A stretch of 64,000 nt of DNA from Solibacillus sp. FSL R7-0682 (GTDB lineage: Bacteria; Bacillota; Bacilli; Bacillales_A; Planococcaceae): positions 3,492,001 through 3,556,000 of the forward strand of contig NZ_JBBOUI010000001.1 of assembly GCF_038005985.1 (NCBI RefSeq), given 5' to 3'. A model generated the notes under the pieces. The model did no database searches, was not told the origin of the DNA, and saw only the letters and a list, made by a program, of their open reading frames with translations. Made by a program: the position numbers and the translations under genes. Each line of letters opens with the position of its first letter. Position 1 is the first letter of the stretch. Below, piece by piece: positions 46,673 through 56,159 of the stretch.

Positions 46673-48199
46673 TTACACCACTTCCAGTAAATAGCCAATC
46701 AACCTATTCACCTTTTGGAAGTCTTTTTCAAAGTTCGGCTGGATTGTGCTAATTTGTGCAAGGCTTCGTTCTTTTAAATAGCCACTTGCTCCGTGCAATA
46801 AATAGCCGTTTAATTCACATGCTTCTACTATTTCTGCGATTTTTTTATGCTGGATTGTCGCAATCATAGGATATGTCTCCCCTACTAACATTTCTTTTAA
46901 TGCGGAATGCCTTACAAGCTCCATTCTTTTTTGTAATAAAGTAAATCGCTCTGGATATGCAGTGAGTGCATTATTTACCGCTTGAACAAATGTATGCGGC
47001 AATGTATAAGGGATTTGTTTGTCATAGTAATGCGACAAATTCATATACATCGGTGCCTGACTCTCAGTTGGTGCTTCCTGCCAAAAAACAAAGGAAAGGC
47101 CAGCTACAGTGCCAAGTGCTTTGCCACTAACAGCCGTTGCATAGTGTAAACCCGCCATTGAAAATGGTAGCGCCCCAAATGAGCTAATGCAATCCGCGCA
47201 TACTTTTACGTTATATTTCTCTCCTAATAAAACGATTGCCTCTAATGGATTCAACGTACTGTTTGATGTTTCACCATGTACGAATACGATGTAGTGATAA
47301 TTGCCTTCCTTTAACTTTTGCTCAATTTCGTCCGCTCGGAATACATGCCCGAAGCCAAAATTTAACGTATCAAATTGAAGTCCCCATTGCTGTGCTTGCT
47401 TAATTAAACGAGCACCAAATTCGCCATTGCATAATAGTAATCCCGGCTCTGTCTTAAATTCACTTTTCAGCTGACCGAGCATTGCATCATTAGCAAGCGT
47501 ACCTGTACCAACAAGTGGAGTGATTCCATTCGCACCAGCGAGCTGACATAGCTGATCTTTCATCCATGTAAGATCCTGCTGAAATTTTTCTGAGCGGTGG
47601 GATAGCGTCGAGTGCAGGAACGGCGTTTCGATAGACACTGGTCCTGGATAGAAAATATTATTTTGCTCACGTAATCTTTCACGAAATACGTGACTTGCCT
47701 CACGCGTTAGCACCATTGGTAAATAAAGTGCCTCTTTCGTGCCAACTGGTGGTGCAAATTGTTTAAAGCCCATTTGGGTATACATTTTTTCTTCTCGTAC
47801 AGTACCTGAAATAACGCAGGCAGTATACCCCTTGTCATAAAAATGGCGGTAAATTGCGGTCGCCAATTTAGAAAAAACTCGACCGTTACGATGCTCCTTT
47901 TTCACTGCGAGGAGACGAAGCTCACATAAAGATTCACATAGCCTTGCATCAAGATGCTGCTCCACCTCCCCTATTTTTTGATCAATGGAAAATGGGCGGT
48001 GGTCACGAAATGCAACCATCCCAACAAGTTCTGTATTTTTATAAACAACGAGATATACATTTTCTGCGTGAAATTTATCAATTAATCGTCTAGTCGTATT
48101 TTCTCCATGCTGTGGAATTTCCTCAACGAATGTTTCATAATTTAGCTGGGCAATTTGATCAAACTCTTTTTCTGTCGTAGCGATTTTACTCCAGTACAT
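46673..48199 (-). CDS. Fusion protein: GNAT-like acyltransferase + class V aminotransferase
   Basis: The 508-residue protein joins two enzymes. Residues 1-165 look like a GNAT/N-acyl-amino-acid-synthase-type acyltransferase (RLLAVKKEHRNGRVFSKLAT binds acyl donor; GYTACVISGTVREEKMYTQMGF). Residues 180-508 are a fold-type I, class V aminotransferase with PGPVSIETPFLHS, PLVGTGTLANDAML, FVHGETSNSTLNPLEAI and the PLP lysine K360 in ATAVSGKALGTVAG, closest to AGXT/PhnW-like transaminases. The gene overlaps the plsY paralogue by 14 nt, so the pair acts together. A role in making an amino- or N-acyl-modified lipid is an inference. Confidence 0.85.
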   Translation of the reverse strand: MYWSKIATTEKEFDQIAQLNYETFVEEIPQHGENTTRRLIDKFHAENVYLVVYKNTELVGMVAFRDHRPFSIDQKIGEVEQHLDARLCESLCELRLLAVKKEHRNGRVFSKLATAIYRHFYDKGYTACVISGTVREEKMYTQMGFKQFAPPVGTKEALYLPMVLTREASHVFRERLREQNNIFYPGPVSIETPFLHSTLSHRSEKFQQDLTWMKDQLCQLAGANGITPLVGTGTLANDAMLGQLKSEFKTEPGLLLCNGEFGARLIKQAQQWGLQFDTLNFGFGHVFRADEIEQKLKEGNYHYIVFVHGETSNSTLNPLEAIVLLGEKYNVKVCADCISSFGALPFSMAGLHYATAVSGKALGTVAGLSFVFWQEAPTESQAPMYMNLSHYYDKQIPYTLPHTFVQAVNNALTAYPERFTLLQKRMELVRHSALKEMLVGETYPMIATIQHKKIAEIVEACELNGYLLHGASGYLKERSLAQISTIQPNFEKDFQKVNRLIGYLLEVV

Positions 48200-48740
48200 T
48201 TGGCTTCACTCTTTCTACTATACTTTTTCGTTGTTTCCATAAAACGATAGCAAGCGCAATGTTTACAATAAGCCCTGCTTCAAGCTTCACGCTAATGATG
48301 ATTCCATAAAGAATAAATCCAACAACCATGCTTAATGTCGCACTTTTCGTTAGAAGCATGCTTAGTAAAAAAATAGCTAAAAATAATAGGAAGTAAAGCG
48401 GTGAAGAGGCAACCATTGCTCCTACCATTGTCGCTACTCCTTTACCACCGATTCCTTTGTTCCAAAACGGATAGACATGCCCTAAAATTACGGCAACGAC
48501 CGCAAGCGCTATCGTCTGCTCAGGTAACTCAAACATTCGGCCTAAAATGACTATGAGTAAACCCTTTAAGCCATCTAAAACGGCAACAAGCACAAACGCC
48601 CATTTACCAAGAGTACGCCCTGCATTGCGTGCACCGAGATTGCCGCTATTTGTGTTTTGCAAATTTACTCCCTTTATTTTTGAAACCATTGCGGCAGCCA
48701 ACAGCGTACCCAGTAAATAACTTAAAAAAATAAAGAGCAT
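48186..48740 (-). CDS. plsY: PlsY-like glycerol-3-phosphate acyltransferase paralogue
   Basis: The 184-residue, about five-helix membrane enzyme of the PlsY family transfers an acyl group from acyl-phosphate to glycerol-3-phosphate. Conserved loops are SGNLGARNAGR, LDGLKGLL and GHVYPFWNKGIGGKGVATM. The usual GATN is GARN here, a small change in the first motif. The start is behind AAAGGAG. It is the first gene of an overlapping pair with the GNAT-aminotransferase fusion, an unusual partner for plsY. Because the housekeeping plsY is normally elsewhere, a specialised role is likely. Confidence 0.85.
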   Translation of the reverse strand: MLFIFLSYLLGTLLAAAMVSKIKGVNLQNTNSGNLGARNAGRTLGKWAFVLVAVLDGLKGLLIVILGRMFELPEQTIALAVVAVILGHVYPFWNKGIGGKGVATMVGAMVASSPLYFLLFLAIFLLSMLLTKSATLSMVVGFILYGIIISVKLEAGLIVNIALAIVLWKQRKSIVERVKPNVLE

Positions 48741-48938
48741 TGCTTCCGCTCCTTTGCTTTCGCTTTTTATAACATAATCGTAGCGTATTTTTTAGTAGAA
48801 ATCATTTAAAATTGAAAAATTTCAATAGTTTGTTAGATTACTTGAGCTTCCTGTTTGAAGCTTATGTAGCAAATATTTTACGTATGTGGATGCAATCCGT
48901 TATGCTCGAAGAATCAAATAGAAATTTTGAGGTATATA

Positions 48939-49499
48939 ATGGAGCAATTTTTTCTTCAATGGATGAATGAAGAGTCAATTTTGGTTGGAATGATTCAGCT
49001 TTTAGTAATGGTGATTGTATCGATGATCCCACTTGCGCCGATTCCAGTAATCGCCCTTTTTATTGCGTCAACACAAGGCCTTATCGTTGGATTTATTATT
49101 AATATGGGCGGTACGTTAGTAGGCTCGTTCCTTTTATATTTGCTAAGTAAAAATTTATTAAAGAGGATGGCGCAAAAAATGGTAACGCGTTATAAAGGTT
49201 TTCATGCATTTTTGGATTTAATTCAATCTAATGGCTTTTTGGCTGTTTTAATCGGGCGACTTGTTCCGGTCCTCCCTTCCGCCGGGGTTAGCCTCATTTC
49301 AGGGGTTTCAGGGGTAAAGCTAAGCTCGTTCTTATTAGCTACATTACTTGGAAAATTCCCAACCATTTTAGCCTTTTCATTTGCAGGGACTGGATTTACA
49401 TCCGGCAACTTAAATACACTCATTCTTGTTACCCTATATTTTCTCGTACTCATGCTCATCGCGAGAAAGGTGAAAAATAAATGGACTTCCAATGTATAA
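48939..49499 (+). CDS. TVP38/TMEM64 (VTT domain) family membrane protein
   Basis: The ~186-residue protein has about five to six helices and the VTT pattern PLAPIPVIALFIASTQG, GFLAVLIGRLVPVLPSAGVSLISG and a C-terminal GKFPTILAFSFAGT. The family includes DedA-like proteins, some acting in lipid or undecaprenyl-phosphate trafficking. The ATG at 48939 follows GAGGT. The gene is divergent from plsY by about 200 bp. Function is not established. Confidence 0.85.
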   Translation: MEQFFLQWMNEESILVGMIQLLVMVIVSMIPLAPIPVIALFIASTQGLIVGFIINMGGTLVGSFLLYLLSKNLLKRMAQKMVTRYKGFHAFLDLIQSNGFLAVLIGRLVPVLPSAGVSLISGVSGVKLSSFLLATLLGKFPTILAFSFAGTGFTSGNLNTLILVTLYFLVLMLIARKVKNKWTSNV

Positions 49500-49620
49500 T
49501 GGTCTTTTTAATGCACGGTCTACTATTTTTTTCAGCATTATTTCTGTTAAAAAAGGGTAATATTATACTTTCAACGAATTTATAAAAGATTAAACTGATT
49601 AAATTTTATGGAGGAACAAC

Positions 49621-50376
49621 TTGAACTTAAGTAATCCATTTTCAAAGGGTAATACAGCAGAGATATACATAGTTGATGCTAAAATTGTAAAACTATTTAA
49701 GGAATATTTACCCCGTACAGAATCTTTATACGAAGCAAAGAAACAACATTTTGCTTATTCCAACGGGCTAGATGTTCCGAAAATACATGACATTACAGAG
49801 GTTAATGGTAGACAGGCAATCGTCATGGAGTATATAGAGGGGCAGCCAATAGGTGAACTACTATTAAATGATCCACAATTAGTAGAGCATTATTTTACTA
49901 TTTGTGTTAATGCCCAAATAAATATGCATAATACTATTGTTGAGTCGGGTTCCCTTGAGCTAATGACCCAAAAATTAAAGCGCCAAATTAACTTGGTTGA
50001 AATTTTAAGTGAACAGCAAAAGCATGTATTATTAAAAAGATTAAATACAATCACATTTGAGCCACGGCTATGTCACGGTGATTTTCATCCTTTCAACTTA
50101 TTAATGAATAAAGATAAAGTGACAATTATTGATTGGGTTGATGCGAGTGCAGGCGATATTCGTGCAGATGTCTATCGATCCTATTTGTTGATTTCCCAGT
50201 TATCCCTTGATTTTGCTGAGTTGTATTTAAACATCTATTGCCAAATTGCTAAGCTTTCACGAGAGGAAGTGCTTCAGTGGGCACCTATTATTGCTGGAGC
50301 AAGACTAGCAGAAAATGTACCTTCAGAAAACAAAGATCTCTTATTAGAAATTGTAAATAAATCTATTAACGAATGA
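49621..50376 (+). CDS. Aminoglycoside phosphotransferase-fold small kinase
   Basis: The 251-residue protein has the APH/choline-kinase fold: the nucleotide strand region FSKGNTAEIYIVDAKIVKLF, hinge VMEYIEGQPIGEL, the catalytic Brenner motif LCHGDFHPFNLLM and metal-binding IIDWVDASAGDIR. Typical substrates are small molecules such as choline, ethanolamine, homoserine or fructosamines rather than drugs. The start is TTG behind ATGGAGG. The substrate cannot be told. Confidence 0.85.
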   Translation: MNLSNPFSKGNTAEIYIVDAKIVKLFKEYLPRTESLYEAKKQHFAYSNGLDVPKIHDITEVNGRQAIVMEYIEGQPIGELLLNDPQLVEHYFTICVNAQINMHNTIVESGSLELMTQKLKRQINLVEILSEQQKHVLLKRLNTITFEPRLCHGDFHPFNLLMNKDKVTIIDWVDASAGDIRADVYRSYLLISQLSLDFAELYLNIYCQIAKLSREEVLQWAPIIAGARLAENVPSENKDLLLEIVNKSINE

Positions 50377-50566
50377 GGTTAAAAGTATACTTCCCACATC
50401 ATTTGAAATTGCAAGGAATTGTTAGTGTTGAAATGAAAAAGACAAGTAAGAATATGCTATACTATTTCCAATACCGAAATAAAGTGAACCATCCTCAATG
50501 AATTTTTATTTATTGGATGTTACACTTCACCATCGGATTATACGGGATAAAAGGAGGCTCTTTTTT

Positions 50567-51952
50567 ATGAGTCATTTAGAAAAAATAGATGCTTATTTTA
50601 CGGAACATCGTGAGCGTCATTTAGCAGAGTTAAACGAATTTTTACGTATTCCAAGTATTTCTGCTTTATCTGAGCATAAGGCGGATATGCAAACAGCTGC
50701 GAACTGGTTAGCAGATCATTTAAGATCATTAAACATTGAAAATGTTGCGGTAGAAACTACGGCTGGTCATCCAGTTGTGTATGGTGAATGGCTACATGCT
50801 GAGGGTAAACCGACAATTCTTTTCTACGGGCACTACGATGTACAACCTGTAGATCCTCTAAACTTATGGGAAACACCTCCTTTTGAGCCTGCGATCCGTG
50901 ACAATAAATTATTTGCACGTGGTTCGTCAGACGATAAAGGACAAGTGTTCATGCACTTAAAAATGATTGAGGCGTTATTTGCAACAGAGGGTACTTTACC
51001 TGTAAATGTAAAATTCATTTATGAAGGTGAAGAGGAAATCGGTAGCCCTTCTCTTCCTCAATATACAGAGGACAACAAAGAAAAATTAGCAGCGGACTTA
51101 ATCGTTATTTCAGATACAGGTCTATATGCAAAAGGGAAACCAGCAGTATGCTACGGCTTACGCGGTTTAACAGGCGTACAAATTGATGTGCGTGGTGCAA
51201 AGGGTGACCTTCACTCTGGTTTATATGGCGGTGGAGTTCAAAATGCGATTCATGCATTAACAAACATTTTAGCGTCATTCCGTGATGAACACGGGACAAT
51301 TCAAGTAGAGGGCTTCTATGATAATGTTCGTCCATTATCGGAAGAAGAGCGTCAAGCATATCGTGACTTAAACTTTGATGAAGAAGCATTGAAGGAAGAG
51401 GTTGGCGTGAAAGAGCTATTTGGTGAAGCTGGTTACTCTTACTTAGAGCAAACATGGGCACGCCCTACATTAGAAATCAATGGCGTATTTGGTGGCTTCT
51501 CTGGTGAAGGCATTAAAACAGTACTACCTGCCGAAGCAGGTGCAAAAATTACATGCCGTCTCGTACCAGATCAAGATCCTGAAGAGATCGTAGCCTTATT
51601 AAAAGCACATATTGAAAAGCATAAGCCTATTGGCGTTGAAGTGTCCATTTCCGAGTTCGACAAAGGGAAGCCTTATTTAACTCCATTCGATCATCCGGTT
51701 ATTCAAGCGGCAGGTCGCTCGTATGAAAAGGTGTATAAAGTGCCAACTGCATATACGCGTGGTGGTGGCTCGATTCCAATAGTAGCAGCCTTTGACGAAA
51801 TTTTAGGCTTACCGGTCGTGCTAATGGGCTTCGGTCTTTCAAGTGAAAACTTCCATGCACCAAACGAGCACTTCCACCTAGAAAACTTCGACCAAGGCCT
51901 TCGCGTACTTGGTGATTACATGTTTGAAGTAGCACAAATTAAATTAGTATAA
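50567..51952 (+). CDS. M20 family dipeptidase
   Basis: The 461-residue metallopeptidase of the M20 family has di-zinc ligands in FYGHYDVQPV (H89, D91), the central bridging RGSSDDKGQVF, the catalytic YEGEEEIGSPS, VISDTG, and the C-terminal NEHFHLENF. An inserted dimerisation domain lies at about 190-310. It would cleave dipeptides; B. subtilis-like PepV and YtjP are relatives. The ATG at 50567 follows AAAGGAGG; the upstream frame to 50498 is not used. Confidence 0.92.
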   Translation: MSHLEKIDAYFTEHRERHLAELNEFLRIPSISALSEHKADMQTAANWLADHLRSLNIENVAVETTAGHPVVYGEWLHAEGKPTILFYGHYDVQPVDPLNLWETPPFEPAIRDNKLFARGSSDDKGQVFMHLKMIEALFATEGTLPVNVKFIYEGEEEIGSPSLPQYTEDNKEKLAADLIVISDTGLYAKGKPAVCYGLRGLTGVQIDVRGAKGDLHSGLYGGGVQNAIHALTNILASFRDEHGTIQVEGFYDNVRPLSEEERQAYRDLNFDEEALKEEVGVKELFGEAGYSYLEQTWARPTLEINGVFGGFSGEGIKTVLPAEAGAKITCRLVPDQDPEEIVALLKAHIEKHKPIGVEVSISEFDKGKPYLTPFDHPVIQAAGRSYEKVYKVPTAYTRGGGSIPIVAAFDEILGLPVVLMGFGLSSENFHAPNEHFHLENFDQGLRVLGDYMFEVAQIKLV

Positions 51953-52345
51953 TTTCCAAATAACAAAAAACTCCGATGCCCACTAATGCATCGGAGTTTT
52001 TTACGTTCTTCGTATTGGACCATATAAAAATAGGGGGTTTTATATGTTGTCGAGTCACATACGAAATGTTTTGAGTAACATCTACATATCAAAAAAGTGT
52101 GAAATTATTCATGCGAGCAAGATGCTACGCTTGATAACTTTATATTAGCACCGTGCCCTATACAAAAAAATAGAACATCCCCAATTGTCATAGGATGCTC
52201 ACAACTTTCGTTCACAATTTCACAACTTTTTCTCGAAAAGACAGAATATTTCTATTTTATTAGAATATCTTTTAGAAGTACTAAATTACTGCATACAAAA
52301 AGCTGTACAGAAAATGAACAACTATTCATGCTGTACAGCTATTCT
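51953..52345. other. Intergenic region with two terminators and a possible small ORF
   Basis: A terminator at 51967-52004 (stem AAAACTCCGATGC / GCATCGGAGTTTT) ends the dipeptidase gene. A second hairpin (AGCTGTACAG / CTGTACAGCT, 52301-52340) with T's on the - strand ends the ctaB gene. Between them a 34-codon frame (52044-52148, +) has GGGGG six bases before its ATG but no recognisable product; it is reported only as a possibility. Confidence 0.45.
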
Positions 52346-53242
52346 TTAAAGCGCATTTAAAATCATACCGACTGATGCATAAATGATGACCGTCCCAAAT
52401 ATTGCCATCATATGGAAAAGTGAGTAAGCAAACATTTTGTTAGCCCATTTTTTCTCTTCCTTTTGCTTCGAAGCCATAATACTCATGCATAGCCAAATAA
52501 TGCCTAAAATCAGCGACACAATTGTTAATCCTAAGCTTAACGGTAAAAATAAGAAGCTCGATAAAATTAATAATACTAAATAAATATTCGATTGGATGTA
52601 CGTACGCTTTTCCCCTTTTGCTACTGGAAGCATCGGGATATTTGCTGCAGCATAATCCTCTTTTTTACGAATGGCAATCGCATAAAAATGCGGCATTTGC
52701 CAAATAACCATGATTAAAAACAGTGCCCATGCGGCTGGATGCCAAATATCTGGTGCAACAGCTGCCCAGCCAATTAACGGTGGCATCGCGCCAGAAATAC
52801 TCCCAACCTCTGTGTTCCAAATGGTGCGGCGCTTCGTCCACATTGTGTAAGGAACAACATAGAAAAATACGCCTAAAAAGCCAAGTAAAGCAGCAAGTGG
52901 TGATGCTAAGTATAACAGTATACAGCCCAGAACTAATAATAACGTAGCTACTACCAACACTTGCTTCGCCGACAATTCCCCAGTTACTGTCGGACGAGAT
53001 TTCGTACGTGGCATAATTTGATCGATATCGCGGTCGTAAACGTTATTGTAAGCACCCGCTGCAGCTATGACAGCCGCAGAACCAAGAATCGAATAAATGA
53101 TGGCTGGAATATATTCAACAAAATTTAGTTCATATGTGTAAAGTGCGAGCATAAGTGCTGCGATCATTGGAATTAAGTTTGACTTAATAATGCCGGTTTT
53201 CACAGCCTGCGCCCACAACTGTCTATTTGATTGCGTTTGCAT
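52346..53242 (-). CDS. ctaB: Heme O synthase (protoheme IX farnesyltransferase)
   Basis: The 298-residue UbiA-family prenyltransferase has about nine helices, the aspartate-rich motifs NNVYDRDIDQIMPRTKSRP and a second region YTMWTKRRTIWNTEVGSISG, plus GAMPPLIGW. It attaches farnesyl to heme B to give heme O, the precursor of heme A of cytochrome oxidase. The gene stands alone here; ctaA and the oxidase genes are not in this window. A UbiA relative with another substrate is less likely because the TEVGSISGAMPP motif is typical. Confidence 0.9.
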   Translation of the reverse strand: MQTQSNRQLWAQAVKTGIIKSNLIPMIAALMLALYTYELNFVEYIPAIIYSILGSAAVIAAAGAYNNVYDRDIDQIMPRTKSRPTVTGELSAKQVLVVATLLLVLGCILLYLASPLAALLGFLGVFFYVVPYTMWTKRRTIWNTEVGSISGAMPPLIGWAAVAPDIWHPAAWALFLIMVIWQMPHFYAIAIRKKEDYAAANIPMLPVAKGEKRTYIQSNIYLVLLILSSFLFLPLSLGLTIVSLILGIIWLCMSIMASKQKEEKKWANKMFAYSLFHMMAIFGTVIIYASVGMILNAL

Positions 53243-53416
53243 GTTCCCTCTATCCTACTTCCTCAATTAGTCACTTTCTCTAGTATAACCTAAACTACTG
53301 CGATTGGGTTAGTATACAAGCTTTTTTTCTAATATTTTCATGTCGTTCCCCGTTCAATACTCGAATGAAAATGTGGATATTTCTACATTGTTCTACAGGT
53401 CAAAATTTTGACACAA

Positions 53417-54433
53417 TTAAACTATTTTCTTTTGGTAATACCACTTAATAAGTGGAAGTATACAAAGGAAAATAAAGAGCAAACGAAATAACTGAAAAAC
53501 GGTTACGACCGAAATATCTGCCTTCACAGCTGCCGCTAATAAGCCCATCTGATCTAGACCACCTGGTGCAGTACTTAAAAAGCTCGTCGCAAAGCTTAAG
53601 TCAAGATAATGAGCGATTAATAGACTCGTGCCATAAGTAAGCGCAATCATCGTAATCGTACTAAGTAGACCAGCGCCTAACACTTTAAGTGGTAAGCGTA
53701 GTGTTTCAGGCTTCAATAAAAGTCCAATGTAGGCACCAATTAATATTTGCGCAACATGGAGCACGTCACTTGGCATTTCCGGTGTTTCAATAGAAAAGAG
53801 CTTTAACAAAATGACGACAATGATTGGTGTTAAAAAGTGTGCGACAGGAAGCTTTATTTTCCTTCCAATCGGTACAAGTGCTGCAGCGAGTAAAATTAGT
53901 GCGACCACTTGCCACGATTCAGCTGTAATAGGGATTGAACTCCCACTTACGACATGCCCTGATACGAGAAATGGAATGAGTAACACAACTCCAAGCACAC
54001 GCACAATATGAAAATATGTAACTGCCGTTAAATTGACATCCCCCTCTTCCTCAGCAAATAATACGAGCTGGGATAACCCTCCTGGTACATTTGCAGCGAC
54101 TGATGTTTTGAAAGTCAGACCTGTCATGCGTGATACACCCCATGCGATACCTAAGCAAAAACCAAAAAGCACGAGATTGACAATGACCATGAACAATAAG
54201 AGCGATTGAAAATTTTGAAACAGCCCTAAATCAAACTGCTGTCCGATGGCGACACCGACGATTACAAGCCCAATGTTGCGTAAAATCGCTGGCCAGCGTA
54301 GGTGCGCACGGTCTTTAATGAAAAATTGCGCAATAAGCACGGAAAAAATCGGACCAATGAGCCACGGTATTGGTAAGGATAGCGCGGAAAAAATAAGTGC
54401 CCCAATAAGTGCAATAATAAATACGAGTAACAT
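53417..54433 (-). CDS. AbrB-duplication family membrane protein
   Basis: The 338-residue protein has about ten helices in two repeats, each with a Pro/Gly-rich core (SVAANVPGGLSQLVLFAEEEG and FLSTAPGGLDQMGLLAAAVKAD). This is the membrane 'AbrB duplication' family, often mislabelled ammonia monooxygenase, and distinct from the DNA-binding AbrB regulator. A transporter role is likely, substrate unknown. The ATG is behind GAGGGG. Monocistronic. Confidence 0.85.
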   Translation of the reverse strand: MLLVFIIALIGALIFSALSLPIPWLIGPIFSVLIAQFFIKDRAHLRWPAILRNIGLVIVGVAIGQQFDLGLFQNFQSLLLFMVIVNLVLFGFCLGIAWGVSRMTGLTFKTSVAANVPGGLSQLVLFAEEEGDVNLTAVTYFHIVRVLGVVLLIPFLVSGHVVSGSSIPITAESWQVVALILLAAALVPIGRKIKLPVAHFLTPIIVVILLKLFSIETPEMPSDVLHVAQILIGAYIGLLLKPETLRLPLKVLGAGLLSTITMIALTYGTSLLIAHYLDLSFATSFLSTAPGGLDQMGLLAAAVKADISVVTVFQLFRLLFIFLCILPLIKWYYQKKIV

Positions 54434-54624
54434 GTGAATCCCAATCCCCTCGATTTTTTATGTTTAAATTTATTGTAGCGAAATTTATTTAGGAATGCGA
54501 AGAGTTTTAAGCTTCAAGCACTTATTAATTGCACGTGGGTGGTAATTTTACTTTATTGATTTCATTTTTCATCATAAGTATTGGCTCAAGCTTTATTAGG
54601 CTATAAGATATTTTTCATTTTTCC

Positions 54625-54660
54625 ATACAAAAAGAGCGAACTTCAAGTAAGTACGCCCCT
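54625..54660 (-). terminator. Intrinsic terminator of the AhpD-like/cyclase operon
   Basis: The imperfect stem AGCGAACTT / AAGTACGCC, with an A-run on the left, reads as a T-run on the - strand just after the AhpD-like gene stop. Confidence 0.6.
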
Positions 54661-54669
54661 TCCTTTCTA

Positions 54670-55260
54670 TTATCGATTATGATCGTAATGCCCTTTATTA
54701 GCTATAGCACCGATTGTACTTACCCAGCGATTTGTATAGTTGAAGAATCCGACTATAAAAGCAGCCTCTAGCACTTCATGATCGTTAAAGCCTGCCTCAC
54801 GTAATAAATCAACTTCCTTTGTCGTCAATTCGTTTGGATAGCGTGTTGCACGGTAAGCGTAATCACATAAGGCACGTTGTTTTTCTGTCAGTTTAGCCGA
54901 GCGATAATTGTACGTCAGCTGATCCACCCAGCTTGGATCTTTTGAAATGCCACGTAGTACATCACTATGGGTCGTTAAGCAATAGCTACAGTTATTCGTC
55001 GACGAAACGACAAGTCCTATCATCTCTTTATCCGCCAAGCTTAAATAATTTGTTTCCTCATTGAACAGCGAATGCTTGAAATCTAAAAAGCCTTTAAATT
55101 GTTTGGCGTTCAGTGGTAAAACTTTGAATAAATTATTAATGAAACCATTTGCCTGTTGCTGAGCATCGGTATATTGATCAAATTCTTCCTGAATCTCTGC
55201 TGGAATATCTTCTTCCCGTGGCGTTTGTAAATGCGACAGCTGTTCCGTGTAACGTGTCAT
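54670..55260 (-). CDS. Peroxidase-related (AhpD-like, carboxymuconolactone decarboxylase fold) protein
   Basis: The 196-residue all-helical protein has the AhpD-type catalytic CxxC with downstream histidine: SSTNNCSYCLTTHSDVLRG (C91, C94, H98). AhpD-like proteins act as alkylhydroperoxide reductase partners or peroxidases. It starts 4 nt after the cyclase gene and is clearly cotranscribed with it. This pairing of a cyclase-family hydrolase and a peroxidase-type protein suggests an oxidative catabolic step, but no substrate is known. Confidence 0.88.
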   Translation of the reverse strand: MTRYTEQLSHLQTPREEDIPAEIQEEFDQYTDAQQQANGFINNLFKVLPLNAKQFKGFLDFKHSLFNEETNYLSLADKEMIGLVVSSTNNCSYCLTTHSDVLRGISKDPSWVDQLTYNYRSAKLTEKQRALCDYAYRATRYPNELTTKEVDLLREAGFNDHEVLEAAFIVGFFNYTNRWVSTIGAIANKGHYDHNR

Positions 55261-55264
55261 TTGC

Positions 55265-56035
55265 CTATCTCCCCCCTACCGGAACAATTGCAAAGCAGCG
55301 CGCTGGAAAACCTGATGCATTTTTTGCTTTTGGGAAAGTTGCAAAAAGAATTGCACCTACTGGTGGTACTTGGTCAAGGTTTGCCATGACTTCTATTTGG
55401 AACTTATCTTGTTGTAACACATAGTCTTCCCCTGCGAAGCCAATTTCCTGCTGCAATATTGGTGGGTCCGTATCAAATGGCTCGTGGCCAACAGCCCCCA
55501 CATTACGTACTTCAAATAAAAATACAAGTGCATCAATAGACCATCCTGGATAACGGGAAATACCATTTTCATCTTTATTCAGCATTGCCTCTTGATTTGG
55601 CCAACGTTTTGACCAATCACTACGCATCGCAACAAAAGCACCCTCTGGAATTTGCCCATATGTTGCTTCGAATAATTCTATGTCCTCCACTTTTAGGGCA
55701 TAATCATGATTTTCTACTACTTTTTCATGCACATCAATCACCACTAATGGATAGGCAAACTCTTTTACCGCAATATCCTCTACTAGACGTCCGTGCGGCA
55801 CAAAATGCCCTGGTGCATCAACATGCGTGCCATATTGACCTGGAAACTCATAATGATTGACCTTCATTGGCGCTTGATCAAAATCGAAAAGGACCGTATT
55901 TTTTAACGACTCAAATCCTGGCCAGCGTGGCGTGTCCTCCCCAAAGCTATGCGTTAAATCCACCCACTTATACTTTGGTGACTTCAGTTCTTCTAATTGA
56001 TGCCATAACGATAAATCAATTGTTGAATTCTCCAT
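55265..56035 (-). CDS. Cyclase-family metal-dependent hydrolase (kynurenine-formamidase-like)
   Basis: The 256-residue protein belongs to the Cyclase/KynB fold: WVDLTHSFGEDTPRWPG, the metal-binding GQYGTHVDAPGHF (H71, D73, H77), VAMRSDWSKRW and a C-terminal FPKAKNASGFPARCFAIVPVGG. Members hydrolyse N-formylkynurenine, isatin or related lactams/amides. It is the first gene of a two-gene operon with the AhpD-like protein. Its insertion around residues 150-200 makes it longer than KynB (about 210). Substrate not known. Confidence 0.85.
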   Translation of the reverse strand: MENSTIDLSLWHQLEELKSPKYKWVDLTHSFGEDTPRWPGFESLKNTVLFDFDQAPMKVNHYEFPGQYGTHVDAPGHFVPHGRLVEDIAVKEFAYPLVVIDVHEKVVENHDYALKVEDIELFEATYGQIPEGAFVAMRSDWSKRWPNQEAMLNKDENGISRYPGWSIDALVFLFEVRNVGAVGHEPFDTDPPILQQEIGFAGEDYVLQQDKFQIEVMANLDQVPPVGAILFATFPKAKNASGFPARCFAIVPVGGR

Positions 56036-56159
56036 ATCTCCACCCCTTAATTTCTGAATTAACAGAAATTATAAATTATTTTACCTTATTATACAAATCT
56101 ATTTGGTTGGTTTTATTGCTACCAGCGCGAATAATTAAACTTGTAAAAAAATAAAACAA

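Noticed and set aside
52044-52148. 34-codon + strand ORF downstream of the dipeptidase terminator
   Set aside because: A GGGGG site precedes it, but composition and product give no support; mentioned only in the intergenic note.
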